Shown: positions 30,699 through 41,500 of the stretch, one piece after another
Layout of the letters: every line of letters begins with the position of its first letter
Position numbering within the stretch: position 1 is the stretch's first letter
Assembly (NCBI RefSeq): GCF_019311235.1
Contig: NZ_JAHWDF010000018.1
Location: forward strand, 1 to 50,410
DNA length: 50,410 bases
Direction: 5' to 3'
Source: Mesonia aestuariivivens
GTDB lineage: Bacteria; Bacteroidota; Bacteroidia; Flavobacteriales; Flavobacteriaceae
Program-made: the position numbers and the translations under genes
The notes under the pieces: model-generated
What the model saw: only the letters and a program-made list of their open reading frames with translations
Told to the model about the DNA's origin: nothing
The model's database searches: none

Positions 30699-33020
30699 CT
30701 AAAAAGGGTAACCTATGGCGAAATTTAGAACTGGAGAATCGTATTCAAACTTCCAAGTTTTTGCTGGTCTCTTTATTGGTGATGCTAAATCTAATCGAAT
30801 AACAAATCCCTGAATATCTACTCTCACTCCTACTCCAGATCCTATTCCTAATTCATTAATAAAACTAGAGGTAAATTTCCCTCCTGGTAAAGCATCATTC
30901 TGATTTAATAACCAAACATTACCAGCGTCTGTAAAAATAGCGCCATTTACGTAATTAAATAAGGGAAATCTGTATTCTAAATTTGCTTCTAACCTAATAT
31001 CTCCTGCTCTATCAAAATAAGCATTGTAACTATTTTCATCTGTGGGTTGGTAAGAACCCGGACCTAAACCTCTAATTCTAAAAGCACGAACACTATAAGG
31101 ACCGCCTGAAAAATATTGTTTAATAAATGGCAAAGATTCAGAATTTCCGTAAGCATAACCTAAACCGCCATATAGTCTAGCAACAAGCACCTGGCCATCA
31201 TCATCTAATTTATAATGGTAACGAATATCTAAACCTCCTTTTGCGTATTGTGCATACTGTAAACCTAAAAACTTATTTACCTCATCACCATCATCGTTAG
31301 TTCCTTTTTTATCAAAAAGACTTAATGCATTACCAGCAATATCGAAATTAAAATTAACATATAAAGCGCCATTATTTTGAGTAACTCCTAATTCACTATA
31401 AGTAAAACTATAAGTTAATCCGGCTATAAATTGTTGCTCAAAACTTTGTTTAAGAAAAGGATTATCCTCTAAAATTTCATCAAACCTATCGGTGACATTT
31501 CCTAATTTCACATAATTTATGTTTAACGGATTTAATTGATGTGTAATAAACCTATTGGCTTTCCAGATATAACCAAAAGAAGCTTGATAAGAGTTTAAGC
31601 TATAAAGTTCACTTCTATTTAGATAATCTATACCTAGTTTTACTTCGGTCTGCGGAATGCTATATTTAAATCGTTTACTTTTATTGATATTTAAAATTGG
31701 AAATAAAAGTCGGGGAAATCTTACCGAGGTTTCTAAACCTAATTGCAAACTACTTAAACCCGATTGCTCTCCAGAAGAAAATTGTTTTTCATAACCTACG
31801 CTCCCTCTAATGTTTAATTGTTCTCCTCCCTTAAACCAATTTCTATTGGTATAGGTTAATCCTAAACCAGGACCTGTAAAGTTATTAGATTTTGTTACCC
31901 CCTGCAATTCGGCTCTAAGTGATCTTTTTCTTAAGGGTGAAAGCTCTATAATCGCATCTAAATGCATAAAACCATTTTCATCTATGATAGAGTCTTTTTC
32001 TTCATAACGAATATTTACAAATTTATAAGTTCCTATAGAAGATAAACGCCTACTGGTATATTTAGAAAGTAATGGATTATAACGTTGACCAGGTTTTAAA
32101 AGAATATAAGGTGATAATCTTTTAGGTTTAAAAAAGGTTTCTGATTGTACAAAGTTTAAGCTGTCTAAGGTTATGGTGTCCTTTTTTACTTCTTTATTAG
32201 CTATGGTTTCATTTGGATAAACTTCTATTTTATCGATAAGATATGGTACTTTAGAACGATTAGGAATCTCTTCCTTCATTTTAAGAAATAGGTCGTACTT
32301 TCTTTGATCGTAGGTATTTGTATCGGCTTCAAAAATTAAAAAATTTGCATTAAAGTTATAAAATCCTTCATGCTTTAAGTAATCATCTATACGCTCACGT
32401 TCAGATTTAAAATTCTCTAAATCAAAACGCATACCTTTTTTTAAGATTGAATTTTCATCAAACATTACTTTTTCAAGATTCTTAACCAACATAATACTAT
32501 CGATGTTTTTAAGACTATCTTTTTCTAGTTGATAAGTTTCCATTACGTAAGGCTCTCTTAGCGTAACCAAATATTCAGCTTTAGCAGTTTTTGAAGTAGA
32601 ATCTATAATAGAATTAGAATTGATAACGGTATAGAAAAAACCTCTATTTTCTAAACGATTATTTATCAATTCTTCAGTTTCTGAAAGGTTTGCATCAGAA
32701 AAATAAACGGGTTCTTCTCCTATTTTTTTATTTAAAAATTTATTAATAATTCCAGGATTTTCTCGCTGCGCTTTGTAATGAACATATAAACCAGGATAAA
32801 TCCCTAAAAACTTAGAATTAGGCTTAGGGTAAAGAACTCCTTTAGTTTCAGCTTTTACTTCACTATATTTTTTTTTGAGAACAGTATCTATATAATTAAT
32901 ATGGCCGCCACGGTATAAGTATTCTCCTTCAGGGATATACTTTTTCACGCTACAAGAATATCCTAAGAATAATAGGACAAACATCACGCATACAGGATAT
33001 TTTTTTAAAATTGATTTCAT
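30699..33020 (-). CDS. tamL: TamL, BamA-family outer-membrane lipoprotein
   Basis: 773 residues. A lipoprotein signal with lipobox LGYSC (Cys23) is the feature that separates TamL of Bacteroidota from proteobacterial TamA. POTRA-like repeats follow (about 40-360). The C-terminal half is a 16-strand Omp85 barrel: GPGLGLTYTNRNWFKGGEQL near its start and the FSGGPYSVRAFRIRGLGPG segment with the conserved R-G-x/F loop motif. It ends in the aromatic IGYPF. Its ATG immediately follows the tamB stop codon, so the two are co-translated. Together they form the translocation and assembly module linking inner and outer membranes, involved in envelope lipid or protein delivery. Confidence 0.9.
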   Translation of the reverse strand: MKSILKKYPVCVMFVLLFLGYSCSVKKYIPEGEYLYRGGHINYIDTVLKKKYSEVKAETKGVLYPKPNSKFLGIYPGLYVHYKAQRENPGIINKFLNKKIGEEPVYFSDANLSETEELINNRLENRGFFYTVINSNSIIDSTSKTAKAEYLVTLREPYVMETYQLEKDSLKNIDSIMLVKNLEKVMFDENSILKKGMRFDLENFKSERERIDDYLKHEGFYNFNANFLIFEADTNTYDQRKYDLFLKMKEEIPNRSKVPYLIDKIEVYPNETIANKEVKKDTITLDSLNFVQSETFFKPKRLSPYILLKPGQRYNPLLSKYTSRRLSSIGTYKFVNIRYEEKDSIIDENGFMHLDAIIELSPLRKRSLRAELQGVTKSNNFTGPGLGLTYTNRNWFKGGEQLNIRGSVGYEKQFSSGEQSGLSSLQLGLETSVRFPRLLFPILNINKSKRFKYSIPQTEVKLGIDYLNRSELYSLNSYQASFGYIWKANRFITHQLNPLNINYVKLGNVTDRFDEILEDNPFLKQSFEQQFIAGLTYSFTYSELGVTQNNGALYVNFNFDIAGNALSLFDKKGTNDDGDEVNKFLGLQYAQYAKGGLDIRYHYKLDDDGQVLVARLYGGLGYAYGNSESLPFIKQYFSGGPYSVRAFRIRGLGPGSYQPTDENSYNAYFDRAGDIRLEANLEYRFPLFNYVNGAIFTDAGNVWLLNQNDALPGGKFTSSFINELGIGSGVGVRVDIQGFVIRLDLASPIKRPAKTWKFEYDSPVLNFAIGYPF

Positions 33021-36000
33021 TTAATTTTCTTCTTCTTCCACAGCTTTTTTATTGGCAGAATCTTCTGTTTTCTTCTTTTTTTGTTCTTTTTCTTCTTGCT
33101 TTTGTTCTTGGGCAAGTTCTTCTGCGGTCTTTTTAAACAACTCTTTAAATTTGTTAAATTCTCGCGTAAAAATTAAAGCTACACCATTTACAAAAACTTG
33201 ACCATCAATAATATTTTCATACTGGCTTTTTCTAAACCCTCTAATTCGCCATCTTCCATCTTCGGTAATAAGGTATTCTATACTAACATTACCAATTAAA
33301 GCGTTAGTTTCTCCAGGACGGTTATCGCCTTGTACACCAATCTCACTACCTGCTTGCACAACCAATCGATCGTCCAACAATTTTTTACTAGCACTTACAT
33401 TTAAATCTGTACGATCTTGTGGAGAGTTACCTTGATAATCTGTATAACTATTTAAGCCGAAACTTAATTGTATGCCTGTATTGCCTGTAAGCTTATCTGA
33501 AAATACATTTAGTTGATCTGAGAGTGCTTGATTTAGATTATCTCTTGCCATGGTTGCAGGACCTCCTTGACTACCATCTGCACCTTGTTCTGGGTAAAAA
33601 CGATTTAAGACTAATAATGAAAATACTTGTTGGTTAAGCTGCCCTTCTTGCTGATTTAACTGACGTATTCTCCCATACACTGTACCTCCAATTGCTCCCT
33701 GTTCATCTTCAGGCATATCTAAGCCAAAATTTAATTGAGGTTGCATCAATTCACCATCTACATTTAAATAGACTAAAAACGGTAATTTTTGTCTGTATTT
33801 ATCTTGAACATTACCATCTATTCCTGCAGTCTGACTAGCCATTAAAGATGAAGCTGAGGTTTCTATTTTATAGATTGCTCGTACATCAAGTTCTGCATTC
33901 ATAGGGTCTCCGCTCCAAGAAATGCTACTGCCTTGTGCAATATTAAATTTACGCTTTACTAAATTATAAAGATTCATTTCATAATGGCCATCATCTACTT
34001 GGTACCTTCCTGTAAGAGTTATTCTTCCGTTTCGTTCTATATTAAAACGTAAATCACCTTCACCTATCAATTGTAAATTATCACCTGTACGTTCATTAAT
34101 AATAATATTTATAGTGGCTCCTGGTTCTATGGTTAGGTTTGAGTTTAACTCTATTCCTGTTAGTTTTGCGGTAAGGTCATCTTTATCTGTTCTGGTGATA
34201 ATGGCGTCAGGGTTTTGTTTATTTACAAAAATTACGACTCCTTCTTTTTCGTTCATCCCCACTTGTGAAGGTGGTACGATATAAGTAACATTTGTATTTT
34301 TATTAATGTTTAGGTCTACATCAAGAATAGGGAAACTCAGTGTACCGGTGAGTTTTGCATCTACATCGAAAATTGCTTTTCCGTAGTACAAATCATTATC
34401 TTCTTCTGTTGAATTTAAGGCTTGAAAATCTTCAGCATTAATTGCTAAATTAAAAGTTGGATCTAAAAAATTTTCTTGTGTTGAAATAGCTCCTTCAATT
34501 AAAAATTCATCGTTTTTAGCATCTAAAATTGAAAATCTAGAAAAGTTGATACCGTCGTTATTTACTTTAATGATTTCATCAGAAATTGAAAATTCAGAAT
34601 TTAATCTGCTTACCACAAACTGTGTGTCATTAAATTTAAACTCTCCAGAAAAATCAGGTTTTGCAGTGGTCCCTTTTATATTTACACTTCCGCTTAAATT
34701 TCCTTTTGATTTTTCTAGTTCTTCAGGTATAAATTTTTCTATTAAAGCTAAACCTAGTTTCTCTAACTCAAAATTGAGATCTAAACTTGCCGCATTTTTA
34801 TTGGCTTTATAATCGCCTTTTAGAGCAAACTTAACTTCATCTCCGTTTAATCCTAAATTAAAATCATAATTGCCGCCTCCTTTAGATTTAGCGTCTATTT
34901 TTAAATTACCCAACTCAACTTCAGTTGCTTTTAAGTCTTGTATGGTTAAATCTGCTATCATTCCTAAATCTTCAAAAGGATTTACCAACACAAAATTTCC
35001 CTGTACCACTCCAGATGCTAAATATTCATCTGGATTAAAATAGCCTAAGAACGTAGAAAGTTTAAAATTTTCTATATCTACACCAAAATGGGTTTCAGGA
35101 ATATCAAAATCGTTATTAAAATTAACACGTTGATTATTTCTACTGAATTCAAAATTGGTATAGACAAAAGTTTTATCTTCAAATACAATAGAGTTATCGC
35201 TTGGGATTTGCCAAGGATTTTTATTTAAAACTAAATTTTCAGGATCTATAGAAAATTGTATTCGCTCTTTATTTCCTGTAAGTATGCTTGAAAGGTGATA
35301 AAGCTTTTCTTCACCTTTATCTGAATTAAAGTCTAATTGAAGTGTATCTCTGGTTAAGCGACCTTCAAAATAAGTTTTTTCTATAGATAATGGTCCCGCA
35401 TCGAGTCCTCCAAATCCAAAAGTAAAATCGGCATCTTTTGCGGTAGAGTTTAACTTTAAGGCAAGGCTATCTAATTGATTTCCGTTATAATTAATGTAAG
35501 GTAAATCTATATCTGCCGTTAGTTCTTGCTTCTCTTCATTAAAAGCTACTTTAATATAGAGGCTATCCATTTCTTCAATTCCGTCTATAAAAACTTTAGA
35601 AATAATGGGGCGTTCGGCAATACTAGCTTCAGCCACTAACTTCACAGGTTGATGTGTGCTATCTCTAGCCGATACCGTTTTAAAATAATGAGCGCCATGA
35701 CGTTGCAATGCTTCCAAAAACTGAGTAGGACTGGCATTAGAAAGTAATTTGGCTTTTAGAAAGTTACTCTTAAGTGTAAAAGCGGTACTATCTTTAGCGA
35801 TTCTTGAATGAATTTTTAAATCGCCAACATAATAAGGATTGCTGTCATAAACAGCGGTGATTTCATCTATTTTAGCATCTACAGTAAATGCATCTTTTCC
35901 GCCTTTATAACTACCATCAAGCAGTAATTGCCCTCTAATTTCTTTTTGGGTAAAACCAAGTGCATAAAGATCTATACCTTTTAAATCTAATTTAAAATCT

Positions 36001-38081
36001 ACTTGTGGAGCAACACTATCTAATTGTACAAATGCATCTAAATTTAAGTTTACATTTTTATCTTTAAATGCTGCAGTTACATTTCCCTCTCCATTATTTA
36101 ACTCACCTGAAAGTTTAATATCTGATAAATCGTAATCGTTATACGTTAACTGTGTAAATTCTGAATTTAATTTAGCACTTAGCGAATTAATGTTTTGACC
36201 CCTTCCTTGCAATTTAATTTCGGCTGATATTTTCCCTAACTTTTCATTTTGTAATAATTTACCTAAGTTTAATTCTACTGTTTTAACTTTAGTATCAAAC
36301 TCGAGTTCTTCTTTATCTTTAAACGTACCAGCTACCTCTATGCTACCTTCTGGCATTTTTAATGTAACATCTGCAGAAAGTTCTTCTAAACTCCCATTAA
36401 GTTCACCTGTAAGTTGTAGTTTTTTAGGTAAAGAAATGCCTAATTCTTTTTCATTTACAAAATAACTTAAATCTTTTTTTGTTGAATTAATTTTTATAGC
36501 TCTTAAATCAAGATTTAACTTTTCTAGACGAGTAATCGCTAACAATTCACCTTTTGTACTTATGCTTGTTTGGTTTCCCCAATTTAATTGAAGATGCTGA
36601 AGACGAAAATCATTAATATTACCTTGTATTGAAATATGACCAGTAATTGGTTTTCTTTTTAACTGTTTAACATATTCATTGTTATTTAATGTGGGATTAA
36701 CTTTAGTAACATCTGCTAATTGAAGATAGATAGAATTGATATTTGCAGAAATTTGGACATCCTGATAATTTTGAATCGCTGCCGTCAAACTAGTATAATT
36801 AGCAGTAACCTGACCAGCAAGTTTACTACTACCAGTACTAAGTTCTAAACTTTTAAGTTGAAATTTTTCTGAAGATAAATTGGCCTCAAAATTTAATTTT
36901 TCTAAATTGAAGTTACTATTATTTTCTGTAAAATTAAGTTCTGAAACCTCAATTTTAGCTGTTTGCTCTTTCGAAAGTTGAATGTTTTTTACTTTAAAAT
37001 TAAAGTTTGATAACTGTATATGCTGAGGATCAAACTGATTGGCTTTTGGTGGATGATCACCTTGCTGATAAAGCAACTGATTATTAACCAAGTTTATTGC
37101 TCCAACCTCTATATTCCATGCTGGCCATATTTCTTCTATGTTTAATTTTTCAGAAGACGCTTCAGTAGATTTGTTTTCTACTTCTGGTAATTGTAATTGA
37201 ACCCAAGAATTTTTTAAATTGATAATATCAAAATTAATTTCTTGACGTTGTAAATCTAAAACCGGCATTTCAGTATAAAAGTCTTTAAAATCACCCTTAA
37301 ATTTTATTTGCTGTGGAAGCGATTCAAAATTGGCTTTTACATTTTTCAACGTAAATTCATCTACTTTAAAATTAGGCAATACCGTAGATGTTGTATCTTC
37401 TGAACTGGTAAGTTTGGTTTGAATAATATTTGCCTCAGTATTTTCTAATCGAACCTCGTGAGCTTCAAAATTCATTTTTTGTAAATCAAAATTGTCACCG
37501 CTATAATACAACTTCCCTAGTTTAACCTCTGTATCTATTCCGGTCACTGCATCTTTATAAAAAATGTCAAAATCTAAAAGATTTAGATCACCTATAGAAA
37601 TTTGCATAGGTTTAGTTTCTTGAGTTTGTGAAGTATCGCTAGTGGCTAAAGCATCTAATATAAACTGAAAATTAAAACCAGAAATAGAATCTTTTCTAAT
37701 TACGTTAGCTTTTACTCCTTCCCATTCTAAGTAATCTAAACTAAAAGAATTCCCTTTGATTAAAGGCCAAATAGGTATATCTGCTTGTAAATTTTTAGAG
37801 TAAACTAAGGTATCTCCTTTTTGGTCTTCTAAGTATAAACCCTCTAAAGAAACATCTCCAGAAAAAGTGATAAAAAGTTTATCTATAGCAATTTCTGTCT
37901 TTGTTTTATTAGAAATATAACTAGTAAGTTTATTAACAATAATGTTTTGACCCCAAGGACTTTTAATAAAAAGAACTAGTAAAATAAAGACTATAAGCAA
38001 AGTTAAAATAACTTTTGTTATAATATTAATTGCCTTTCTAAAGCGTTTTTTAAAAGTACCAGAAGTGTTTTTTTTATTCAC
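33021..38081 (-). CDS. tamB: TamB, translocation/assembly module protein
   Basis: 1686 residues beginning with GTG at 38081. An N-terminal membrane anchor (about 18-42, VILTLLIVFILLVLFI) is followed by a very long repetitive beta-helical AsmA/TamB body (for example TEIAIDKLFITFSGDVSLEGL and repeated x-L-x-x-x-F-x-L patterns). The conserved C-terminal TamB (DUF490) domain (about 1230-1610) includes LTLTGRYQVDDGHYEMNLY and SFGLNSYTDYQG. The last 60 residues are rich in Lys, Glu and Gln. It spans the periplasm as a hydrophobic groove and works with TamL, encoded directly downstream. A candidate structured RNA is encoded just upstream on the same strand. Confidence 0.92.
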   Translation of the reverse strand: MNKKNTSGTFKKRFRKAINIITKVILTLLIVFILLVLFIKSPWGQNIIVNKLTSYISNKTKTEIAIDKLFITFSGDVSLEGLYLEDQKGDTLVYSKNLQADIPIWPLIKGNSFSLDYLEWEGVKANVIRKDSISGFNFQFILDALATSDTSQTQETKPMQISIGDLNLLDFDIFYKDAVTGIDTEVKLGKLYYSGDNFDLQKMNFEAHEVRLENTEANIIQTKLTSSEDTTSTVLPNFKVDEFTLKNVKANFESLPQQIKFKGDFKDFYTEMPVLDLQRQEINFDIINLKNSWVQLQLPEVENKSTEASSEKLNIEEIWPAWNIEVGAINLVNNQLLYQQGDHPPKANQFDPQHIQLSNFNFKVKNIQLSKEQTAKIEVSELNFTENNSNFNLEKLNFEANLSSEKFQLKSLELSTGSSKLAGQVTANYTSLTAAIQNYQDVQISANINSIYLQLADVTKVNPTLNNNEYVKQLKRKPITGHISIQGNINDFRLQHLQLNWGNQTSISTKGELLAITRLEKLNLDLRAIKINSTKKDLSYFVNEKELGISLPKKLQLTGELNGSLEELSADVTLKMPEGSIEVAGTFKDKEELEFDTKVKTVELNLGKLLQNEKLGKISAEIKLQGRGQNINSLSAKLNSEFTQLTYNDYDLSDIKLSGELNNGEGNVTAAFKDKNVNLNLDAFVQLDSVAPQVDFKLDLKGIDLYALGFTQKEIRGQLLLDGSYKGGKDAFTVDAKIDEITAVYDSNPYYVGDLKIHSRIAKDSTAFTLKSNFLKAKLLSNASPTQFLEALQRHGAHYFKTVSARDSTHQPVKLVAEASIAERPIISKVFIDGIEEMDSLYIKVAFNEEKQELTADIDLPYINYNGNQLDSLALKLNSTAKDADFTFGFGGLDAGPLSIEKTYFEGRLTRDTLQLDFNSDKGEEKLYHLSSILTGNKERIQFSIDPENLVLNKNPWQIPSDNSIVFEDKTFVYTNFEFSRNNQRVNFNNDFDIPETHFGVDIENFKLSTFLGYFNPDEYLASGVVQGNFVLVNPFEDLGMIADLTIQDLKATEVELGNLKIDAKSKGGGNYDFNLGLNGDEVKFALKGDYKANKNAASLDLNFELEKLGLALIEKFIPEELEKSKGNLSGSVNIKGTTAKPDFSGEFKFNDTQFVVSRLNSEFSISDEIIKVNNDGINFSRFSILDAKNDEFLIEGAISTQENFLDPTFNLAINAEDFQALNSTEEDNDLYYGKAIFDVDAKLTGTLSFPILDVDLNINKNTNVTYIVPPSQVGMNEKEGVVIFVNKQNPDAIITRTDKDDLTAKLTGIELNSNLTIEPGATINIIINERTGDNLQLIGEGDLRFNIERNGRITLTGRYQVDDGHYEMNLYNLVKRKFNIAQGSSISWSGDPMNAELDVRAIYKIETSASSLMASQTAGIDGNVQDKYRQKLPFLVYLNVDGELMQPQLNFGLDMPEDEQGAIGGTVYGRIRQLNQQEGQLNQQVFSLLVLNRFYPEQGADGSQGGPATMARDNLNQALSDQLNVFSDKLTGNTGIQLSFGLNSYTDYQGNSPQDRTDLNVSASKKLLDDRLVVQAGSEIGVQGDNRPGETNALIGNVSIEYLITEDGRWRIRGFRKSQYENIIDGQVFVNGVALIFTREFNKFKELFKKTAEELAQEQKQEEKEQKKKKTEDSANKKAVEEEEN

Positions 38082-38159
38082 AAATTATAAAGCTAAATAA
38101 GAGGGGCAAGATAAAGTGAAGAAAATTGGCAATGAAAACTTTATTGTTGGAATTTAGTT

Positions 38160-38305
38160 AAAATTTAAAAAGAAGACTGCCATAAAAACATATTTACCCC
38201 ACATAATTGTTTTTACCAAAACAACAAATCCTGCAGCGGTTTGCTGAGATCTTGTACTAAAAGCACAAAAACGGTTAGCAGTCTTCCTTTTAAATTTGAG
38301 GATAT
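38160..38305 (-). ncRNA. Structured RNA, candidate 6S-Flavo type
   Basis: Arms 38161-38180 and 38278-38297 pair over 20 bp with a single mismatch and close a roughly 97-nt interior with smaller hairpins (GCAG/CTGC around 38232-38247). On the minus strand, two TAnnTTTG-type -7 elements, TAAGTTTG (38318-38311) and TATATTTG (38329-38322), lie immediately upstream. The RNA would end in a T-rich stretch just after the closing stem. A long interrupted stem with an open centre about 140 nt long fits 6S-type RNA, and a flavobacterial 6S class exists, but I cannot confirm family membership by eye. An alternative is a long leader of tamB. Confidence 0.42.
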
Positions 38306-38555
38306 AACCCCAAACTTATCACAAATATATACTATGCAAACATAATAACCTCACTCATTTATATAAATTATAACGTTTTAGTAATATTTTCACAATTACA
38401 CAAAAACAAATCATTTTTCAATCCATTCTGAAATATATTTTTTCTAAATTATTTCTAAAAAAGTTATATCAAATGTTATAGTGCGTTAAAGTTCTTATCT
38501 ATTAAAGTTTTTTTTTGAAAATTGAACCGTTTAAAACAAACGCTTTTTATTTTAT
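38306..38555. other. Intergenic region upstream of the phosphoesterase-like gene
   Basis: Apart from the two minus-strand -7 elements noted for the structured RNA, only AT-rich sequence. No clear box array or ORF. Confidence 0.4.
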
Positions 38556-41500
38556 ATGAAAAAACTACATTTGTTCAAATGGCTATTTACATTAGTTGTG
38601 TTAGGTTCTTATATTTCTGTTTCAGCACAAACAGAAAATGATAAAGAAATTTCTAAAACACTATTTATTACAGCTAATACTGGGTTTAATAAAAATTCTG
38701 CTTCTAAAGAAGTATTAAATGCAATTACTAAAGCTTCTCAAGATGCCACTAACGCTTCTTTTTTATTAGTAGGTAATCTTACTCCTAAAGGAGGATTTCC
38801 ACAAAGAGGAGAAGAAAAGAAACGAGATGAAGTAAAAAAATACCTTACTGAAGAATTATTAAATCCTCTTAAAGATTTTAATGGGAAATTAATTTTAGGT
38901 CCTGGAGTTAATGAGTGGAATAAAACTGGTCATGAGAATATTGATGACATGGAGTCATTTTTGCAAGACAATAGCAATTCAGACTTTTGGCCAAACGATG
39001 GCTGCGCCAGCAAAAGTAAAACGCTTAACGACGATGTCGAGTTAGTGATGGTCGATTCTCAATGGTTTTTAGAAGATTGGGACAATCATCCTTACATTAA
39101 TAATAAATGTGAAATCAAAACCAGAAGTCAATTCTTTGCTGAATTTAAAGACGACATTAAAGATGCGCAAGGTAAAACAGTAATTGTGGTTGTTCATCAT
39201 CCAATTATGTCTAACACCAAACAAGGTTTTTTTGGTAAAATGGGAGGATTTGGTTCGCAAGCATTTTATGGGGCAAAACGCCAAGAGCTTGCTGGAAGAT
39301 TAGAAACACTAGCCAGCCAGTTTGAAGATGTTATTTTTGTATCTGGAAACGATGAAAATTTACAATATTTAAAAGATGATGCTATTCCACAAATTATTAG
39401 TGGTACAGGACTGAAAAAAACAAAAAATACAAGAAAACCAGATGAAGGTCATTTTGCATCTTCAGAAGTAGGTTACGCAAAACTTATAGTTTATAAAGAT
39501 GGTAGCTCTAAAGTAGAATTTTTTAAAGTGGCTAACCAAGATTCAGAAAAAATTGGTGAAAATATCATCAAGAGGCAACGTATTTCTATTGACGAGGTAA
39601 CGTATCATACTAAAGATGAATTTGGAGATACTTACAAAGCATCTGTTTATACCGATAAAGAAACAGATAAAAGCAAGTTATATAAATGGTTTTGGGGAGA
39701 TCACTATAGAGATGTTTATCAGAAAAAAATTGAAGTTCCCGTTTTATGGATAGATACCATTGCTGGTAATCCAAAAGGAATGAGAGAAGGCGGTGGCCAC
39801 CAATCAAGATCTGTAAGAATTAAGGGGGATGATGAGCACGAATACACCTTAAGAGAAGTTAAAAAAAGTGCTTTACGCTTTATTCAATCATTTATTAAAG
39901 ATCACTATATCTATAATTATATGAATGAAACATTGGCTGAAGATTTGGTACAAGATTTTTATACTACGGCTCACCCATTTGCTCCGTTTGCTGTTGGAGA
40001 TATGTTTACAGCCGTAGATATTAACTACTCTCAACCAGATATTTATTACCTACCAAAACAAAAAAACTTAGGTATCTATAATGAAGATTATGGTGATAAA
40101 TTATATATGCTAGAAGCTCATGCTGGAGATGAAAACAAAGATTTTGAAAGATTTGGGAATGCAGATGATATTTTAAGTACATCAGACATGTTACTGGAAA
40201 TTAGAGAAGGCAGAACCAAGGTTAAAATAGATGAAGACGTTTTTATAAGAGCCCGTTTAATGGATATGCTTTTTGGAGACTGGGATAGACATAGCGACCA
40301 ATGGAGATGGGCAGAGTTTGAGCAAGAAGATGGTTCTAAACTTTATAAATCTATACCAAGAGATCGTGATCAAGATTTTCCTAAATATGATGGTATAGCT
40401 ATTAAACTTCTAAAATTAGGAATAACAGATCTTAGACCTATGCAATCTTATGGACCTGACGTTAAAAATGTAAAATGGCTTAACAGAGATGGTTCACATT
40501 TAGATAAAGCACTAATTAACAAAGCAAACTGGAAAGACTGGAAAAACCAAGCAGAATTTATTCAAAATAATTTAACAGATCAAACGATAGATAAAGCATT
40601 TGCAAGTCTCCCAAAAGATACTCAAGATGAAACTATTGCACAAATCAAGAAAGATTTAAAGCTTAGGAGAGATAATTTAATAGATATTACAAAACGTTAT
40701 TACACTTATCTAAAAAAATATGAAACTTTAATAGGAAGTGAAGATGATGATGAATTTTTAATTACACGTAAACCAGATGGTGTTACTCAAATTCAAATTA
40801 CCAACGAAGATGGAAAATTAGTTTTTGATAATGAATATCTTAAAGATGAAACTAATGAAATTTGGATTTACGGTTTAGATGGTGAAGACACTTTTAAAAT
40901 TGAAGGAGAAGGGGATCATTACATTCGCTTAAATATTTTAGGAGGAGAAAATAATGATATCTATGATTTCGCTAATACTAGAAAAACTAAAATCTACGAT
41001 TATAAAAGCAAGAAAAACACCATTAAAAATGCAAGAAAAACATGGCTAGTAGATTCTTATGATGTAAATACCTACGATCCAGAAAAGAAGAAAATTAATG
41101 AGAATGTAGTTTTACCAAGTATTGCTTTTAATCCAGATGCAGGTTTTCAAATTGGGGTAAGAGATACGTATACTAAATATGGTTTAACCAACAACCCATA
41201 CTCTTCTCAGCACACTTTTGACGCTCGTTATTATTCAGCAACTACTGGTTTCTCTTTTGACTATTCTGGTGAGTTTGCACATTTTTTCTATAATTGGAAT
41301 TTTGGTTTAGACGCTAGATTTACAAGTGCTAATTATGCCATTAACTATTTTGGCGCTGGTAATAGAACTACTTATAATGAAGATGATGTTACTATGGATT
41401 ATAACCGAGTTAAAATTGGCCAATGGAGTGTGGCTCCTTCTTTAATTTGGAGAGATAAAATCGGTTATAAATTTTACGTAAAACCTTCTATAGAATCTTA

